This document shows, piece after piece, positions 42,585-54,294 of a DNA stretch of 64,000 nucleotides. The stretch comes from Lepraria neglecta. Its lineage: Eukaryota > Ascomycota > Lecanoromycetes > Lecanorales > Stereocaulaceae. Location of the stretch: positions 1,612,001 to 1,676,000 of the forward strand of contig CM065653.1 in NCBI GenBank assembly GCA_033220425.1. The letters are read 5' to 3'. Each line of letters begins with the position of its first letter. Positions within the stretch are counted from its first letter, which is position 1. The position numbers and the translations under genes were made by a program. A model generated the notes under the pieces. The model was given only the letters and a program-made list of their open reading frames with translations, did no database searches and was not told the DNA's origin.

Positions 42585-44791
42585 TTATCCTAGGACGGAA
42601 GGCGTCGCGACGATTGAACAGGGAGGGGTAGGATATTGGGTTGGCCTCTTGGTAGCATCTTTGGTAGTGTCTTGTTCCAGTTCTTCGATCTCCTGGGTTC
42701 GCAAGAAGTCCTGGAATCGACACGGTTCTCGTGCTTGGGTCAATCCTTCAGCAATGTCTTGGTCTGCCTCTCCGTCCCATTCTCGGGCTACTGATTGCCA
42801 ACTGTCTCGAATTCCAGCTGCAGTCGGTGTTGAACTCCTTGATAGAGCCTGTTCTCGGGACTGTTGCTCATCGTGTTCTTGAAATGGCCCTTGCTGTTGG
42901 AACAATCCCTCAAATGAGAATAAGTTTGATTCTAGGTTCAGGCCTTGGGCGGGGTCTTGGGTTTGAAATAATTGTGACAAATCGATTCCATCTTCAAGCT
43001 GTTCATTTGTCGTTTCTTGCGTCATTCCCTGTGTTACATCTCGTGTCGGTTCTTGTGTCCTTTCTTGGGCTTGCTGCCGGTTTCGTAGCTGGATCGGTGT
43101 AAGGATTGTCTCTTGCCTTAACTGCTCTAGGGCGGTTCTTTGAGAAGCATCACCAGCGGCTTGAATTGGCATTTGAATTGATTGCTGATTTTGGAAAGCG
43201 TTTTGAGCTGGCTCTTGAGCGATTTGCCAAGGTTGGACAGCGCCTTGAGTTGACTGTTGGATTGATTGCTGAGGTTGGACGGCGCCTTGGGTTGGCACTT
43301 GTATTGGTTCCCGAGGTTGTAGAGCGTTAGCATCAGACTCTTGAATCATTCCCTGAGGTCTATATTCACCCCAAAAGATGCAGTGTGCAACACTAAAGAT
43401 CTGTCAAATTGATCAGCAAACGTCAATATTTCGTCACGGGGATAGCAACAAGAGTCCAGACTTACATTCCACGACCCACCACAGGCCGAGCAGTAATGCC
43501 ATAACTCGGTTCCCCATGCTTCTACCAGTCTCTGATGTGCCATATTACTAATAAGCTTGTATTTCCGCGTTTCCGACGCGGACTTTATATTAGGAGAGCG
43601 GCAAAAGACGCAGGCTGTGCTGAATCGTGTCACATAATCAGCCTTGAACCTGATACGTGTGCATCTGGCGAATAAAGCCGGGTGATATTCTTTGAGATGT
43701 TCTTTGAAAATCTTCCTGTAGAGGAAAGTATGCTGCAGCACTAGACGCCTCATGCTCCACGTCAGATCTCTCAGGGTCATGTAGCTCCATACGAATGGGG
43801 ATCTAGCACGTTGCTGAAGTTGTTGCAGTGCACTTTGCTGCTGCTCTTTCGCCCGTTGTGTAGAATTCTGTTCGGTTATCTGGGCAAAGGAATCCGAGTG
43901 ATTTTGGGGTCCAGTAAACGTCTGTGGTTCACTGCCATAAGCCATTAGTTGCATCTGGGGATGGTCGTTCATGTGGCCATTGAACGGTTGATAATCTTGT
44001 CCTCCGTTAACACCAACTGGCTGCATTATGCCCTGATGAGATGAGTTATATTGCTGCCCATGACCAGGTTGCTGCTTCTGGGGCGATCCAGTCATCGAGA
44101 TCTGTGGTTGATAAAGATGCTGACCTTGTGCGTTGGCAGGTGGCTGCATCCTTGTAAGTGTGGGGTACGGCTGAGACCTATCATACTGCTGTCGGGCTGT
44201 TCGTATGGGCCCATGGCTCCCACGCGGCTGTGGGGTAGATGGCCGAGAAAACATGGGCTCCACTTGGGTAAAAGTCGTACGGGCGGGTGCTGGTGTCTGA
44301 GCAGCGAGCGTATGAGGACTGGAAGTATTCACAAGCGGCCCACTCTGCGCGAGAATTGTGGATGACGATTCCGGTTGAAAAACGGGCGTATTGGCAGCCC
44401 CGAGCAAATGGGCAGGTATCGGTGTCTGTGTAGCGAGTGTGTGGGGACTGGCAGTATCTGGGTGCGCCTCGCTCTCAGCAAAATATTGGGATACCGAATT
44501 GGATTGCATGAAAGGAGGGAAGGGATCGGAAGTGTCTTCAAAGTTTGTAGACCCTGTGAAGAATGACGACGAATGTAGACCATCTGGCATATTGGCAGCA
44601 TTCGGCTCATCGGCAGAGGCTGTGTGACCAGAGCCTGGGGTGCTCGCAGCGAGTGTGTGGTTGGTATCCTCCATCCCAGCTGTGGGGGTAGGAAATTTGT
44701 GGTTTATCGACATGATGGAGATCTGTGCCGGACGAATGCAGTCGGTAATTCGAGGAAGAATGGCTTTTGATGGGCAGTCTCGGTCTTGCAC
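42585..44791 (-). CDS. Gln-rich protein with CxxC pairs, 713 residues
   Basis: Exons 43466-44791 and 42585-43400 join across a 65-base intron in phase. The N-terminal 330 residues are Pro/Thr/Gln/Ser rich and disordered, with HTLA-TQTP repeats. A compact region follows (SYMTLRDLTWSMRRLVLQHTFLYRKIFKEHLKEYHPALF). Next is C-V-F-C ... C-S-A-C-G-G-S-W spanning about 50 residues, a possible zinc site that is completed by exon 2 (HCIFWGEYRPQG). The C-terminal 270 residues are Gln/Glu rich with imperfect PTQGAVQPQQSIQ repeats. The layout suggests a transcription-related protein, but no known DNA-binding domain is recognised. A later start at 44713 is also possible. Confidence 0.65.
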
Positions 44792-45133
44792 GTAGAGCTT
44801 TTAGTTGAGACTGTTGTGCCAAGCAGTCAGAATTGCAGCGACCAGTATAGACAGGCAATGTAAGACGAGGTAGAGGTGGAGTTGCGAGGCATAGGATGGA
44901 GAAAAAGCAAGTGTGAAAGAGATGAGTGCGAGATATAGAGTAGATATATGAAAATTTTCAGTGGGTCGTTGAAAGACTCACCAGCATTGTGCACTTTTAA
45001 AAAGCTTGTCCGCCAAAGGTGCTCACTGGAAGGAGTGGGAAAGCTTGTCAGCCCAAGATTCGCATGTGAATGTGAAGGGATAAGAATTCTCTCCTAAGTT
45101 TATGCAATGCTGCGAATGCGAAACGAAAGAATT
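44792..45133. other. intergenic, promoter of the Gln-rich gene
   Basis: About 340 bases. No coding signal. Confidence 0.45.
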
Positions 45134-46079
45134 CTATTTGTTGTGTATCAAGAAGTTCCTAAAGCTATCCCAATGGTCGGAATCTTCGTATCTGGTAGTC
45201 AAAAGGTGTTAGCTTCGAAAAGACGCATCGCTGTTTCCTAATGTACACTTCCGCAATTGGACGAAGGCTACAATGCCAAGGCTCTCAAATAAACGCATAA
45301 GGGAAGGGGCCACTTACATGTACTTCATACTACTCCTCAAACTCGGCTGTATAGTCTCCGGATACCACCTAAAAACCCACATAACCATCGCCCAGCTCAA
45401 ACTTGCAAAAACCGGCCACGCATTCCGCTGCACCTTCTCCCTCATCTCCCACCCCAAGCCGACGCCTCCCTCCCTCCTCTTCTGTATCGACAGCTTCGCC
45501 AATGCAAGCACCACTCGAGCGAATACATATATGACAATTTGCTGGTTGACGCTGCTCTGTATGCCGCGGCCGAAGACGAGATAGCCGCCTGTGAGGCCGG
45601 CGAGGAAGGTGTGGAAAGATTCTTCTTTGCCGGAGGGCGAGGCGCGGCGGAGGAGTACCATGGTTGATTTGTACGCTACGGCAAATTTGGCGAGGTTGCG
45701 GGCGTGTGTGCGGGTGGCTTTGAAGATGAGGGCGAGCTTTTCGCGGAGGCTGGGGGGTTTTCAGTGCTGATGCTGCTGTCTTGGAGGGATGGGGTAAACG
45801 TACGGGCCGGAGCGGAAGAGGAAGACCATGCTGGGAGACGCATTAGTAGGAAAGATGTTGATGGTGGGTTGCTCCCGGAAGTGAAGGCCTTACACGAGGG
45901 CGTGGGGGAAGCGGACTTTGGCTCCGTAGACGGCGCCATTGCGGGCTGCTTTAATGAGGGCAAGGTAGTCTGCATATTGGGGATCGAGGATGATCTTGTT
46001 GACGGTATCCTGCTGAGTGTTAGAACTGGAGAGTCCTGCTAATCGAGGAGACAGGTGGGCTGACCTTAACGGCGTCCAT
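45134..46079 (-). CDS. peroxisomal membrane protein PMP24 (PXMP4-like)
   Basis: Member of the Tim17/Tim22/Tim23/Pmp24 family located in the peroxisomal membrane; exact role unclear. Five exons (46065-46079, 45894-46009, 45804-45830, 45318-45749, 45134-45191) give 215 residues. The first exon is five codons and the third is 27 bases. Seen: ILDPQYADYLALIKAARNGAVYGAKVRFPHALVMVFLFRSGP, the family signature, then an ARNLAKFAVAYKS helix, a GLTGGYLVFGRG glycine-rich helix, and NQQIVIYVFARV. The end is KYIYEDSDHWDSFRNFLIHNK, as in other fungal PMP24 proteins. Confidence 0.9.
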
Positions 46080-46834
46080 CTTTGTTTGGGATCAGGGAAC
46101 GGCGCACGCGGCGCAGGGTATTGACTGTTGAATTGAACGAGCTCTACGAATCATCTCTCGCGTCTAGAATCAAAGCAAGAAACAGTGTTGCCTAAGAGAA
46201 CAATGAACTTCAAGTGCTGTGTGGTGGGTCGTGGTCAAAAGCATGTCAAACAACCTCGGCAAGCCAACTACGTCGTTCCCCGCTGCCCCGAAACGGCAAC
46301 AATACACTGGCTTTCAATACAAGCGGGTGTCGCTTTAATTTAGCTGTCTCTGCCAGCTTGACACTTCTGGCTACATCGTGCTTGAAGAGTCAATCAGGTT
46401 GAAATGAGTGGGCTCGGCGCAGTCCCTTGATTAAACATTCGGAATATTGTGTTAATTTTATACGCTTCGAAGGGTTATCGAGCGGATTGACTCAGATTTT
46501 CGTACAATATACGCTCCTCAAGAGCCCAAGATATACGATCGCTGGCTCCAGGCGGGGCCTTTACGAGACTGTAGTTGAGATCCTGAGCGGGTACCTTAGC
46601 GAGAAGTCTCGTCAGGAGTTTAAAATCGCAATTTCCATTGATCAGCGACGCTGAACCAGTGTAAAAACACAGCACGATGATTTCCAGAGGGGATCTTTGG
46701 GGGTAGGGGGTGGAGCGCTGCACACGTTTCATGCAGTCTAAGGTATACAAAGACGGTACTTGGCGCTCTCTTTGGATGGAAAAAACGGTGCATTATGTTC
46801 AAGTCCTCGGCGGAATGAGGTGAGAAGACTTACT
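46080..46834. other. intergenic, no gene seen
   Basis: About 750 bases; may hold eroded 3' sequence of the ankyrin remnant that follows, but nothing can be assigned. Confidence 0.4.
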
Positions 46835-48132
46835 CGCCGTCTTCGTTCGTAGCGTTTGGGCCCGTGCCATGCTCGAGAAGAAAAGCCACTGATGATAGGC
46901 AGTTGTTGCTTACAGCTATCTAATTTAGGATCAGCTCATGACTTATCAATGGTAAAAAGTAGGGGCCTAACATGTAACAGCGAGGTGCCATCGGATAGGA
47001 CATCAAGTGGAGACGCTCTTCTCCCTTGGAACAGAGCTTGCGCGCTCTCGATATTGTTCGCACGTATGTATCGAATGATGCTGGCACTCTCATGAATGAC
47101 TATAGGCAACGAGACGTTCCAATGTACGTATAAGCTTTCTGGCAGGATCGACATCTTGTAATTCCATGCAATTGATGCTGCTAAGTTGACGGTGGGCAAG
47201 GAGATAGAGACGACAACGTCTATCCTGCGTCTGCTCTCTGTTAGTGTGTTTCGGTGTTCGGCGATGCAGCGTGGAGGTTCGAGTGAGCTATACCAGATTG
47301 CTATGCCACCCTTGAGCATGTTAAGACATTGATATCTGGTGGGGGTATGCAAAATCGGCGATGAATCATTCACTGTGCCTCGTATATGATGAGTACTCCT
47401 TCTTGCGACCTGACTTTGTGGACTTGAATGGGGCCCAACAACAGCAGGACCTTCGGTCGGCGAATGTTGGACCTGAGGACTTTGTTGGGCCTCTTGGGTG
47501 GATAGCACCGGTGGACCCTCTGCTTCTCCAGTTGGCGCTGGATCGGTGTCTCTCGGGACGATCCTTGTTGAGACTTGATGAGCAAAACCTAGTCTCCTGT
47601 AAACAAATTCTCGAATCAGCATTGTCTAGCTTGGTCTTCCCAAGTTGCCCACACACTTACATATGCAGTTTCAACAGGTCAAGAGAGAAAGTGGTGTGAT
47701 AATCTGGATTCGGTGGAAGAAGTGCGTCAACAACTCTTCCTGAATCAACGCCCATCGCACGACTGCCCATGTCCGGGTTGTACGTCCTGCTCTAAGCTGC
47801 CTTCTCAGTTTCATAAGCCTTAATTGCAAGGTCTGCAGATCGTCCATGCATTCTTGCACTCTTGTGTGAAATGGGAGGACGGTTACCCTGTCTAATTCGA
47901 TATCTCGGCTTAGAGTTTCAATGTTGGCGAAAGTTGAGCGGAAGCCACGCAGGAGCAAGATATATATCATTGGATGCTTTTGGTATTCTAGATAAGAATT
48001 TGTAGAGAAAATGGCACGATTGACCAGCAATGGCCACCAATGCCCGCGTGCTGGCTGCAGCTGACAATTCTGCCATGTTGAGCATTCAATCTCGAAAGGA
48101 ATAAGCATTTTAGGTGAGGATTCCATCTTCAA
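46835..48132 (-). pseudogene. ankyrin-type protein, probably decaying
   Basis: A coiled N-terminal region (QECMDDLQTLQLRLMKLRRQLRAG) is followed, after a poorly resolved join near 47640, by a Ser/Pro-rich linker. Ankyrin-like sequence comes next: IIRYIRANNIESAQALFQGRRASPLDVLSDGTSLLH, then across a 52-base intron (46920-46971) IAVSNNCLSSVAFLLEHG. After that Gly the reading frame drifts: the expected Asn-rich ankyrin hairpin appears only in another frame, as if one base were lost near 46860. Domain order resembles fungal STAND-type or ankyrin proteins with an N-terminal fungal coiled domain. It may be a decaying gene or have a different exon plan. Confidence 0.45.
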
Positions 48133-48900
48133 GTTACCCTAGGTTTTCTTTGGGTACCGTTTACAGGAGCCCAAGGCGTGCGGGCGTATTGTTAGTGGAT
48201 GCCTTGCCATTTCAATAAGGTATCAAGATCGTCTGACTTCGCCTTGCCAGCAGGCAGTGGCCCTACCCTGCATAACTCACGACTTATATATGAGAAAGAC
48301 ACTCCACGTCCAAAATCTTAGCCCACCGATAGCGTACCTCATCTGATAGCTTGCGCCCAGTTTTTCACGATCTTCAGAACACCATTCTCCAATTATGCCG
48401 CGTTCGGCCCCACCGACGAATTGCAAAGAAGCAAGTACGTACAAATTGGGAGGCACTGTTGTCTACTTTCGTAGTGGTGAGTATCAAAAGAGAGAAGGAT
48501 TTGAGCTATCGCTCAAAGTTTGCAGGGAAATAGAGAGCAGGCAAAGTCAAAAAGCAAGGAGGAAGTAGTGACGAGTATTTAGTGAGGATACCGAAGTCGG
48601 CAATATCATGGAAAGGTCTTTCTGCTAAACATGCCTGCAGATCAGAGGTGATAGCAACAAAGAAGAGTACCTCATTACGGATAGCGATATGAGAATTCAG
48701 ACTTGAACATGTAGAGGTGTTTGATTTTGGGAGGACGGTTCGGTGATTCTATTGACAGCATGGCGGTTAGTTGGGCCCCTCGGCCCCTAGCAGTACCTTT
48801 AATCGCGGACTGGGCCTAACTTAGGGGGCAAAATTTACTATCAATAGGCACTGAAGCTTTACCGTAGAACACTTGGGCAATTGGAATAGATTTTCAGACC
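48133..48900. other. intergenic between divergent recognition-type genes
   Basis: About 770 bases; promoters of the ankyrin remnant and the kinase gene. No coding signal seen. Confidence 0.4.
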
Positions 48901-50339
48901 ATGAACGTCAACGCATCTTCGCACTCGACTACGTATCCTCCAAGAACAGGGGAAAGAACAGAACTACCTAGGCCAGCCTTTCCTATCCATTGCCACATTG
49001 AGGCAACTAGTCACACAGCCGTGCGGCATTGTCTGCAAATCCGCGGTATTACGCTTAATAACACCATCTTTTCTCAAATCGTGGACAATGCTCCAAAGTT
49101 ATTCTCCGTCTTAGTGCTTCTAGAGCGGGAACATCATATTGGTGAATTAGTGAAGGATAATATCCTCGACGATGCCTTCCCATTCTTGGAACAGCATCTA
49201 CCTACCTTGGAGACGAAGGGTGACAGAGATGAGTTCTACCGAGCTCAATGGACTATTCCACCAATCCTCGAGCCTACGCGTCATTTGGAGCTATCAGGCT
49301 CTGTAGTATTACGTTTTCTAGAGAAGAGACTTGTCAATCATGGGACTTTCGGTATAATCTCTAGTGTCAAAGTAGCGAATGGCCATATAGTTGGATATTC
49401 GGCAGTGGGTATGGCGGCACCACAGTTCCTGGCTCGGGCTAACATTGACCACCTCAGACAATATGGCTGGCGCTGAAGACCATAGTTCAACAAGGTCATG
49501 AGAAGTGGGAGAACATCTTAAGGGAAGCCGAGACTCTTCGAAAACTGCAGTACAAGAATATTATTCCCTTGATAGCATCCTTCACGCACAGCTATGTGGA
49601 GTCAGACTACGCCAGAAGATCGCTGAATCTTCTCTTCCCATATGCGGACGTGGACATCGAGAAGTGGATGAATCTTGAACAGACGCCATCTTGGCTAATG
49701 GTAACGGACACTGTGTCACAACGAAAGCACTTATACGAGACGATGAGCTCTCTAGTATCTGGCCTTGCTTACATACATCGAGAAATAGATGGAAGAGTGA
49801 CCCCTGACCATGATCTAAAGCCTAAAAACATACTTGTTCTGGGAGAAGTTTTGCAGGTTTCTGACTTCGGACGTTCGCACCTGGTGCCACTGATTCAATG
49901 CTCAGAAACGGACGGTATGTCTGGACTGTGCTCATTTACTTATCATCCTCCAGAATACTGGAATGACGACGGAACCCGTGCACAAAGACCTCATGCTCGA
50001 GCTTTCGACTTTTGGTCTATGGGCTGCATCATGGTGGAGGTGGCAGTACTTGTTTGCTATGGTTGGCAAACTCAGATGGTCAACTCATTCAAGGAAGAAA
50101 GGTCAAAATCTACAGTCCGCCGGAAATATTTCGATCATTTACGTCGTGTGGGAGCACTTGAAGACTCTTTCCATAATAATATGAGCGTTGTACGCCAACG
50201 GACTCTCCAGATGCGACAACAAGCGTGCGATAAAACCTTAACCCAGTTTCTTGAAATCGCCAAATCAATGCTCAAAACAGTGTCCGAAGAGCGCATCTAC
50301 TCTTGGGAGGCGAAGCTCGACCTCATGGAATTGAATTGA
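48901..50339 (+). CDS. protein kinase-domain protein, 456 residues
   Basis: Exons 48901-49389 and 49458-50339 join across a 68-base intron; without removing it the frame stops at once. N-terminal 150 residues are of unknown type. The kinase domain follows: a glycine loop H-G-T-F-G, the VAIK-type motif W-L-A-L-K-T-I (the Lys is created just after the splice), and an E in EAETLRKLQ for the salt bridge. The catalytic loop reads DHDLKPKNIL, where HRD is D-H-D, and the Mg motif is DFG. APE appears as P-P-E, and FDFWSMGCIMVEV comes after it. Core residues Lys, Asp, Asn and DFG-Asp are present, so catalysis is possible. Kinase domains of this sort occur in fungal recognition proteins paired with ankyrin repeats, and ankyrin coding sequence follows directly downstream. 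Confidence 0.75.
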
Positions 50340-50454
50340 CTTGTGCCAGAGGATTAGAACACACTGACCTAGAGATATGACCTAGAGATACAGAGGGTCA
50401 ATGTCTGTACTCCCGAGAAGAAACAACAGGCAGGACCGCAAACAGCTCTGCACA

Positions 50455-51125
50455 GGGCTCCTATAAGAGGCAAAAATGGCCGTGTCATAGCTCTTTTGGA
50501 AGCCGGCTAGTCCGCAGAGGTGAAAGACAGTGCAGGCAATTTGGCTTGGCAGCTCGCAGAGAGAAATGGGCATCCAGAACTACGGGATATCCTTATTCGG
50601 CACAGCCAGTAAGAGAGGATAAATGACAGTTTGTTTGTTAGCGGGTTTCCAGCAAATCCGAAGGGCAGTAAGCAGACAGTTCTCGCTCAGGACGAGGATG
50701 GATTTACACTCTTGCATTGGGCGGCTCGCCGATCTGATGTCAACTCATGCAGAGATGTATTCATGCAATTTGACCTAGCAGAAGCCGTCTTGATCTGTGA
50801 TAGGTTTGGGAAAGCACCGCTTCATCATACCGCCGAGAAAGCATCAGTGGAGTTGGTGACTTTCCTGCTCCAGGCTTCTCCTGATCCGCGGGCAGGCCCC
50901 TCTCTAAAGGATTCGAGTGGGAAGACTCTACTAGACTGGGCGGCCCAGAGAGGCACTAAGGAAGTTGTCGAGATTCTATTGCAGTCCACCTCATCGGAGC
51001 AAGAAAAACGCGACTTGCTTGAAGACCTCGATGACAACTTGAACAGTCCATTACACCTTGCAATTCGACATGATAATCGGCGAGTCAAGGAGGTGTTAGA
51101 GGCCCCAAATAATCCACATTCTTGA
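50455..51125 (+). pseudogene. ankyrin-repeat tail downstream of the kinase gene
   Basis: About five ankyrin repeats can be read: NGRVIALLEAG and SAEVKDSAGNLAWQLAERNGHPELRDIL before 50610, then from 50631 GFTLLHWAARR, GKAPLHHTAEKASVELVTFLLQ, GKTLLDWAAQRGTKEVVEILLQ and NSPLHLAIRHDNRRVKEVLE. An in-frame TAG lies in the first repeat, and a stop near 50610 separates the two blocks; a 33-base gap is too short for a normal intron. It is best read as the former C-terminal half of the kinase gene, now detached. A separate ankyrin gene starting near 50631 cannot be excluded. Confidence 0.5.
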
Positions 51126-51166
51126 GCAGAGCCCCGAGTCCAGTGCCATTCAAATTGGAAATATGA

Positions 51167-52179
51167 CTAAATTACAAATCTACCAAGTTCATCGATTACT
51201 TTTCGTTGGAAAGTATCTACCACAAAAGCCGACTGGTGTCTCGAAATATCCCACTCTCTCCGCAAGCAAGTTCGGATAATACTCAGGAATCTATCACCCA
51301 TCCGAAACGCTATATCCCTGGGATGGTTGTCGTCTGAATCTTCATTCAACAAGATATCCTGAAGTTTCCGCGCGTCTTCTTCTCGGCAAGTCTCGCCTCG
51401 AAGTTCTTGAGCCTTCTGCAAGATCTTCAAAACCAGCCGCCACACTGCAATCTCAACAAACACTATGCCAAGACTGTAGTAGTCGTATGCTTTTGTGAAA
51501 TTCGTTCTGGGATCTCGGAGAGCGTCTGGGTGGGGGTATACATTATTGAAGGTATTCCTGTCACACTAAGTATCAGCATGGACAGTGGATAAACGGATGA
51601 CATGATGGTCATGCATTGGTTTCTCCGAGTACTCATTAGATCCCTCCTGCCGAGCGAAGTCGAATCCTGCAAGTCGTGGGGTTTCAAGTGTTCTAGGAGC
51701 ACCTTTGTGCGTTGGAAAGAACAAAACATGCTCGCTTCGGATGCCTTTGTGAAGCCAGCCGTTTCTGTGTACTCCATGCAATGCCTTTGCTATCTGAAAA
51801 GCAAGCTATATGCGTGCGGTCACAGATGGTTCGAAGTTTGAGTACACAAGATCGTATAGAGTCTTAGGTTGTTTCATCGACTGGGCTCCTGCTGGGGGTT
51901 GATAAGCATCGTAGAATTGGTCTTTCGAGGCATCCTCGTACCAGCCTTTGTATTTGAGGGTGCGAATTCTTCGAAGTCTAAATTAGATAGCATTCGGGCG
52001 AGAGCCTGGACACGATCATAAACCTTGTCTCCGAGTTTGTCATCTTCATTCTCTCCATAGTTCTTTGGGTCGATGAGCACAGTATCGCCATCGTATCTGG
52101 CTAGCCGGCGGGACTTGGCCTTATCGGGTGAGAGTGAAGATAGCTCTTCGACTTTGCGGCTTCGGAGATCTAGAGCCAT
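51167..52179 (-). pseudogene. HET-S-type kinase-like gene, fossil
   Basis: Related to fungal genes in which a kinase-like domain follows an N-terminal HeLo/prion-inhibition domain, a class of cell-death effectors. Readable parts include an alanine/glutamate-rich linker (RVQALARML), a kinase-like segment (IAKALHGVHRNGWLHKGIRSEHVLF), a DYYSLGIVFVEIA-like region and a C-terminal helix bundle (KVIDELGRFVI). No HeLo domain is found upstream of 52179. The copy is broken, with about two breaks, and is treated here as a fossil. Confidence 0.55.
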
Positions 52180-53467
52180 TGAGATGGGCGTAGATCAAGA
52201 GCGACTAGTGGGCGTATGTTCAAGGATCCTGGATATCAATTAGGAAGCCTGATGACAGACTGTCTATAGCCTTTGCTAGCGGTCAGTATCATATGGTTCT
52301 CGGCTTTCGGCATAGGGAATCTCAGGTGTACCGAGGGCATATTTTGGGAGCGTGACTTACAGCCAGCGTATATACCGCAGCTAGCGGGATGTGAAGACAA
52401 TAACAGAAAGTTACGAAAGATGAGGGTAGAGAGCTATTTGCCTCAAGATAATGACAGGCCCTCCGCAAGTGAATAGTACTTAGTAACCCTCCGCTTACTC
52501 GATTGGTCTCACTTCAAAAGCTCATCATCATGGTTGGCAGATTGGTAAGTGGCGTAGAGCGAAGAGAATGCCAAGGCAGGACTGACACGGATATGCAGGC
52601 TGATTTTTGGGATGGCAGCCGATTGGCGCCCCTCCACACCAGACCTACCCAGCTCATAGCTCCCCCAACCATCTCTTTCTCTCACCGGCAATGTATCAGA
52701 TGGGAGTACCGTAACACGACTACCCTGTTGAGCGACCGGAACAGCTGCTAAGCCAATTACCAGCCATCACCACATTCGCTCTCCCGCGCGAGAACTTGCT
52801 CGCGAAAAGACCACTTAAATGTCCCTCTGCAGCATCCTGAAGCGCTGGAAACGATGCTCCTTGGACTCGGTACCCCCGAAAAGAATGGGTTAATGTGCCA
52901 TGAGCGATTGGAGGATTCGTCGAAACGAGAGGTTTGCAATCTCCTCTGTCGTTTTGCTAACATGGAGTACTAAATTGACAATGTACTGCCCAGTAACACT
53001 TCTATTTAAACAACATACCGATAAAGATGTATTAAATGACAGTAGATGGCAAGAGCTGTAGCCACAGTCTGCAACGAAGACGATAAGAAGCCACCAAGGC
53101 TGAAAATTTGGCACGCAGGATACCATACTTGTACATGGGTATAGGTGCGAAGCAGACCGAAAAGAACATCAATATGGCTCGAAAGCTGCAAAGGGAGTAG
53201 GGACATTGATCCAGCGCGTAAAAAGTGTGAGCAGTCTGGAGAACCGTCACACTGCCCATCACCGAATACGGATCCGGCCCCATTTGTCCATGAACGGAGT
53301 ACTATACGCAGAGCAAATAACCAATCTTTGTCTCTTCCTATCAATGCCGCCTCGCCAGGCCCATACATCCTTATTCTCTTCTCGCTTCTTACTTTTGGGC
53401 TTTCCGCGTAGGATCCTCTACTTTTCAAAGAATACGTATGCGGTGTGATAGATTCGTGATAAGTTAC
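52180..53467. other. gene-poor stretch
   Basis: About 1.3 kb within the recognition-gene island. Short frames on both strands without recognisable domains. Confidence 0.4.
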
Positions 53468-54294
53468 CTTCCAGGGGGCCTTTCTTAGACTGGAAGTCTT
53501 TGAGTTGCTCTGATTGAAATTCTGCCATCGGGTCTGGGAGAATCTTTGCTAGCTTGCGGAGGAAGGCGGCCTGAGTGACTTCTGGGTCACGGCGGCGATC
53601 TTGCAGCGGACCTCGTCGCAGATATCGTATACGGGGACCTATTCGTCTTCTTCTCCTTCTCCTTCGACTCCGGTTACATGAAGTGTCCTGCTTTCCTTGC
53701 TCTTCTTGACTTTCTTCTTTGTGGGTCCCTTGATTCCAGCCTTCTTGCGGCGCTCGAAGAAGCGAAATGTGGCTTCGTAGGTTTGGTTTCCGTCACCTGC
53801 ATATGGACCCTTTAGCTTCATAAATCTGCCGTATGAGTTGCTATTGATGTTGCAGGCCCGTTGGAATTCATTCACTTTCATCTCGCCAAAGTTGATGAAG
53901 TTGTTGATTTTGCGGCGAATGGCGTCGCAACTTTCGGTGATAGGAGAAACGGAGTCATCTCCATCGTCTGAATCGGAAGAATTTTCTGCCGCGGAAAATG
54001 GGCGCTTTAATGGGAAATTTTCATCTGAAACAGCCTCGAGTGTGTCAGTCCGCTGGTGCAGCCTCATGCTGGGCGTCAGGCGTACTGCAAGTCTCGCACT
54101 GTCCTTAGGCTTTGTCCTCGGACTTCCGACGGGCTTTGCCGAGGTGAACAGTGCCAGAAGTTGTCAGGCTTTCGAGAGCCTGTTGAAATATTGGCTTCAT
54201 GCACTAAGCCTGGGACATCTTGAGAACTCGCTGGAGGAGGGCACTGCGTATTGCCTGCAATCGGGTTGAGAGCCATGGGTGAGGGGTTTGCCAT
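53468..54294 (-). pseudogene. DUF7726-like protein gene, decayed
   Basis: The block ESCDAIRRKINNFINFGEMKVNEFQRACNINSNSYGRFMKLKGPYAG is typical of a fungal family of unknown function with two such domains in tandem. The second domain starts (VPVYDICDEVRCKIAA) directly after an in-frame TAG at 53639-53641 and then continues in another frame (TQAAFLRKLAKILPD). A Lys-rich linker lies between the halves. An upstream exon with MANPSPMALNPIAG may hold the true N terminus, but its join is uncertain. One stop and one frame change argue for a dead copy. Confidence 0.55.
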
